A stretch of 22,295 bases of DNA from Glomus cerebriforme (taxonomy: Eukaryota > Glomeromycota > Glomeromycetes > Glomerales > Glomeraceae). The stretch covers positions 281,943 to 304,237 of the forward strand of contig QKYT01000003.1 in the NCBI GenBank assembly GCA_003550305.1, written 5' to 3'. The notes beneath the pieces are model-generated. The model was given only the letters and a program-made list of their open reading frames with translations. It was not told the origin of the DNA and made no database searches. Made by a program: the position numbers and the translations under genes. Positions 19,319 through 22,295 of this stretch are shown here, piece by piece. The number at the start of each line of letters is the position of its first letter. The first letter of the stretch is position 1.

Positions 19319-19734
19319 TATATTATTAATTATTAGTCAGTTATTTTTTATTGCATAAATAATTAAATAATTAAATATTTTAGTAAATTTAAATTTTTTT
19401 AATATCATATGACTTATTGTTATTATATATCACATAATAAGATGATTTTCACCTAAGATAAGTGTTAAAATTTTCCTAAAATATAATAAAATAAAAAATA
19501 TTAAAATAAAAAAATAAAAAAAATATTTAAATATTTTAAAAAAGTTATCTTCTAGGCAGATAATATACCTTTATGCTATTTATAGTTATGTTTAATATAA
19601 TAAAGATATCTTTACAAGAAATATAATTATACAAATACAATTATAACTTTTAACAAAGATAAAATAATGTATAAAAATGGAAAAAAAGAAACTAAACTGA
19701 TAATTATTTGATTTAAAAATAAAGACAATTATGA
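19319..19734. other. AT-rich gene-free stretch
   Basis: Nothing is visible here beyond A/T-rich low-complexity sequence. Confidence 0.5.
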
Positions 19735-19745
19735 TAAATTTAATA

Positions 19746-20153
19746 GGAGTTTGCTATTTATCACCGCTGATGATCATCACCGGTGTTTTCAAATTTGGTA
19801 ATTCTGGTAATTCTGCCCAAAATTTAAGTGATCAACAAAAGAATATTCTTTTTTGGAATCTTGTGTAATCCAAATTTTGATTTCAGAGAAATAAAATTGC
19901 TTTTTTGGGTCATGTAACATTACTTAAATATCCATAAAAGGATATTTTGACCAGCGTTAAAGTTTTGGCCAAAATTAAGAATGTGACGACTAACATGTGA
20001 TGAATAGACTTTCATATCTCGAAAAAATTCTAAGTCCCTGAAATAAATAGTAAAAATTGAAAACTGGGGACGTGACACAATGTGATGTATTATTACATAT
20101 ATAAAATCACGTGATTATTAATGATGATCACTGGCAGTAATTCATAGCAAAAT
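19746..20153. mobile_element. 408-bp MITE-like element with 11-bp target duplication
   Basis: The left end ggagtttgctatttatcacc and the reverse complement of the right end aattttgctatgaattactg continue into (c)gctgatgatcatca and ccagtgatcatca respectively, making imperfect inverted termini of about 33 bp. taaatttaata (11 bp) flanks the element directly at 19735-19745 and 20154-20164. Size, termini and duplication length (9-11 bp) suggest a non-autonomous Mutator-like element. The interior is clearly less AT-rich than its surroundings and carries a TCACGTGA palindrome at 20107-20114. No open frame is present. AT-rich duplications can arise by chance, which is the main doubt. Confidence 0.68.
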
Positions 20154-20164
20154 TAAATTTAATA

Positions 20165-21660
20165 ATACAAATAAAATAATTTTAATCTTCTGTAATTATA
20201 CATTTGATAATAGAAATCCTATAATTTTAATAATATAGACAAATAATTTCAAATTTACAATTGAAAGTATTGCTTTGAAAGAAATCTCAACTCAAGTTTA
20301 ATTTGAATTTAAAAGTAAAATAATTTATATTTAATATAATACAGCCAATTTTAATAAAAAATAAATAATTTTATAACAAACTTTTTTTTATTTAATATGT
20401 AGATTATCTTTAATTAAGATTTAGATTTAAATAAACTTAATAAAAATATTAAAAAATTAACAAATTCTGACAATATAAGTTCAACATGAATTGAATTCAA
20501 ATTGATTTTTAATTAAATTTTGCAAAACTTTAGTAAACAATAGATTAATTAATTAAATGATCATTAGTAATTCATTTTATGTGTTCTTTATTACAAAAAA
20601 TAAAAACTACAGAATAAACTAATTAATTTCTCTCTAACAAAGAAGTTAAATGTAATTTAAACAAAAATAATAAAAATAATAAAAAAAGTACTATTTAAAT
20701 AGAATTATTTTAAGTTATTTTTGATAAAAAAAAATATATAAAGAATATGAAATAAAAACAGAAATATCAATTTTAAAAAGACTTCAGTAGTAAGTATATC
20801 AACAAGTATTTTTAAAATTATTATTAATAGTAAAAAATTATTTATATATATAAGTAACTAGTGTTACTTATGAATAACTTTTTTTGTTACTATTAATACT
20901 ATTACTAAAATATGAAATAATCTTAATCTTGAAAGTTGAAATAAATAAAATTACTTTATATATTAAATCATATTTGAAAAAAATATTTGTAAATACAAAT
21001 AATCATTATTATTAGATTATAGTAGAGATATTTGTTTGTATAATTAAATCCACATAATATAATTTATACAAATTATGCATTTTATGCATTTTACATATTT
21101 GCATAAATGAATATATAAATGCATAATAATATAATAAAGAAATTTTCAAAATTTTAAGGGATAAAAGAAGGAAAAAAAGTATAAAATAAACTAGAATTCA
21201 TTAGGTAATAGTAGAAGGATAAAGTGGAATTAGAGGATGAATATTTTAAGTTTTTTTTAAAATGTTTTTTGTAATTTTAAAAATAATAAAAATTAAATTA
21301 TTTTACATAAATAAGAATAACTAAATAAGTCTTAAAAAAGAAAATTTTTTTTTATTAATTATATAATTTTAAAGCAAATTTATAGATTTAAATATAATTC
21401 AGAATCTTAAAAAACTGAATTTAAACTGAATCTAAATAAATTTAAATTTAGGTAATCAGCTAATGGGCTAATCTATATTGTAATTATTTTATTTACTGTA
21501 TTTTAATTTTACTGCCATAATTAATTTGACAAGTTAATTTAATTATGGTATATCAGCATTTTACAAAACTTAAAACTGTAATTATTATATCATAATATGT
21601 CAGATATAATGCCGTAATTAAATTAATTATACTAAGAAGTATAATTTTGACAATAAAAAG
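20165..21660. other. AT-rich gene-free stretch
   Basis: No gene is present. A 10-bp inverted repeat, ccataattaa (21515-21524) with ttaattatgg (21539-21548), lies in a patch where related words (gccataattaa, gccgtaattaa) recur. Otherwise it is low complexity. Confidence 0.5.
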
Positions 21661-22095
21661 GTCACAGTATGCCAAAAATAAACTTGGATACTAAAAACCT
21701 TTTAGCTATATGCTAAATCCTAAAATATTTCAGTATATACAAGTTGCCAAAATCTTAAATTCCAAATTGATGCTGAAATTTCAAATTATTGCTGAAATTC
21801 CAAATTGATACCAAAATTCCAAAATTCTAAACTTTAAGTTTTAGTTATTTCTTTAAAAAAATTTTTTTTTCAATTCACTTTTATATGATTATGACTAAAA
21901 TCTATGATTTATAGGTTTTGGAATTTTAGCAATAAATTGGGATTTTGCATTAATTTGGGATTTTAGCATTAATTTGGGATTTGGAATTTGGAATTTGGAA
22001 TTTCAGCAAATTTCTGAAATTACATTTTGGTATATGTTAAATCTCAAATAAATTTCAGTATATAGAGATTTCAGCATCTTTTAGCCAAAAATAAG
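21661..22095. repeat. Satellite-like block of TTTGGAA/TTCCAAA repeats in both orientations
   Basis: The left half (to about 21840) is built from ccaaatt(g)atgctgaaattt units. The right half (21910-22010) is built from the opposite-strand form (ttagcattaatttgggattt, then ggaatttggaatttggaatt). The two halves thus make a loose inverted arrangement around an unrelated roughly 70-base spacer. In addition, tatatgctaaatcct…atttcagtatata (about 21708-21740) recurs directly as tatatgttaaatctc…atttcagtatata (about 22031-22064). The same word family appears at 341-490. Confidence 0.6.
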
Positions 22096-22295
22096 CAGAT
22101 ATTTATTATGAAGAAATAAAAAAAAAGGTAAAGCAAAAAAAATAAGTAAATAGTTATAAATATATATGAAATTAAAATTAGGATAATTTCTATCCCCCTG
22201 AAATAGTCAAAATAGTTAAAATAATTTTAATTAAACCTTCTCAAAAGTTAAAATGACCAAAATTATATCATATTATATGATTTTTATAATAAATA

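Overview
The window looks like nuclear DNA of a filamentous fungus, most likely an arbuscular mycorrhizal (Glomeromycotina, Rhizophagus-like) genome. This is inferred from four things: extreme AT richness; short GT-AG introns of about 60-100 bp, mostly with GTAAG-type donors; large-family protein architectures (a secreted Ig-like/multi-TM protein, a fungal 7TM receptor, a tectonin lectin); and abundant decayed DNA transposons (a MULE with a FAR1-like domain, MITEs). No prokaryotic signals, rRNA, tRNA or CRISPR were found. All gene models come from reading splice sites and reading frames by eye. Each multi-exon CDS below closes to a multiple of three.

Layout. Positions 1-2561 are AT-rich and repeat-laden: a 25-bp tandem array at the edge, a doubtful coding relic, and a 179-bp mariner-type MITE with TA duplications. 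Positions 2562-5816 (minus) hold an eight-exon gene for a 906-residue protein with a signal peptide, a large extracellular part and a C-terminal multi-TM domain. Divergent to it, 7354-8590 (plus) is a broken gene that begins like a relative of it. Then come dispersed-repeat copy A (9360-9991), a two-exon seven-TM receptor (10260-11490, minus), a 2.1-kb gene-free stretch, and a five-exon, exactly six-repeat tectonin lectin (13604-14565, minus). The tectonin is head-to-head, 210 bp away, with a coiled-coil gene (14776-15742, plus). Copy B of the dispersed repeat (15937-16690) lies in the opposite orientation to copy A, so the receptor, lectin and coiled-coil genes sit between inverted repeats.

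The right third is a transposon and satellite region. It contains a 146-bp MITE nested in copy B with a 9-bp duplication, and copy A preserves the empty site. It also contains an internally deleted, stop-riddled MULE (16873-18341), a 177-bp degenerate tandem repeat (18850-19318), a 408-bp MITE-like element with an 11-bp duplication (19746-20153), and a satellite-like block of heptamer-derived repeats at the end.

Functional reading (inference). Three intact genes face the outside or concern recognition: a surface Ig-like protein, a GPCR and a tectonin. The fourth encodes a possible N-myristoylated coiled-coil protein that shares a divergent promoter with the tectonin. Nothing proves that they form one system; the tectonin/coiled-coil pair is the tightest candidate for co-regulation.
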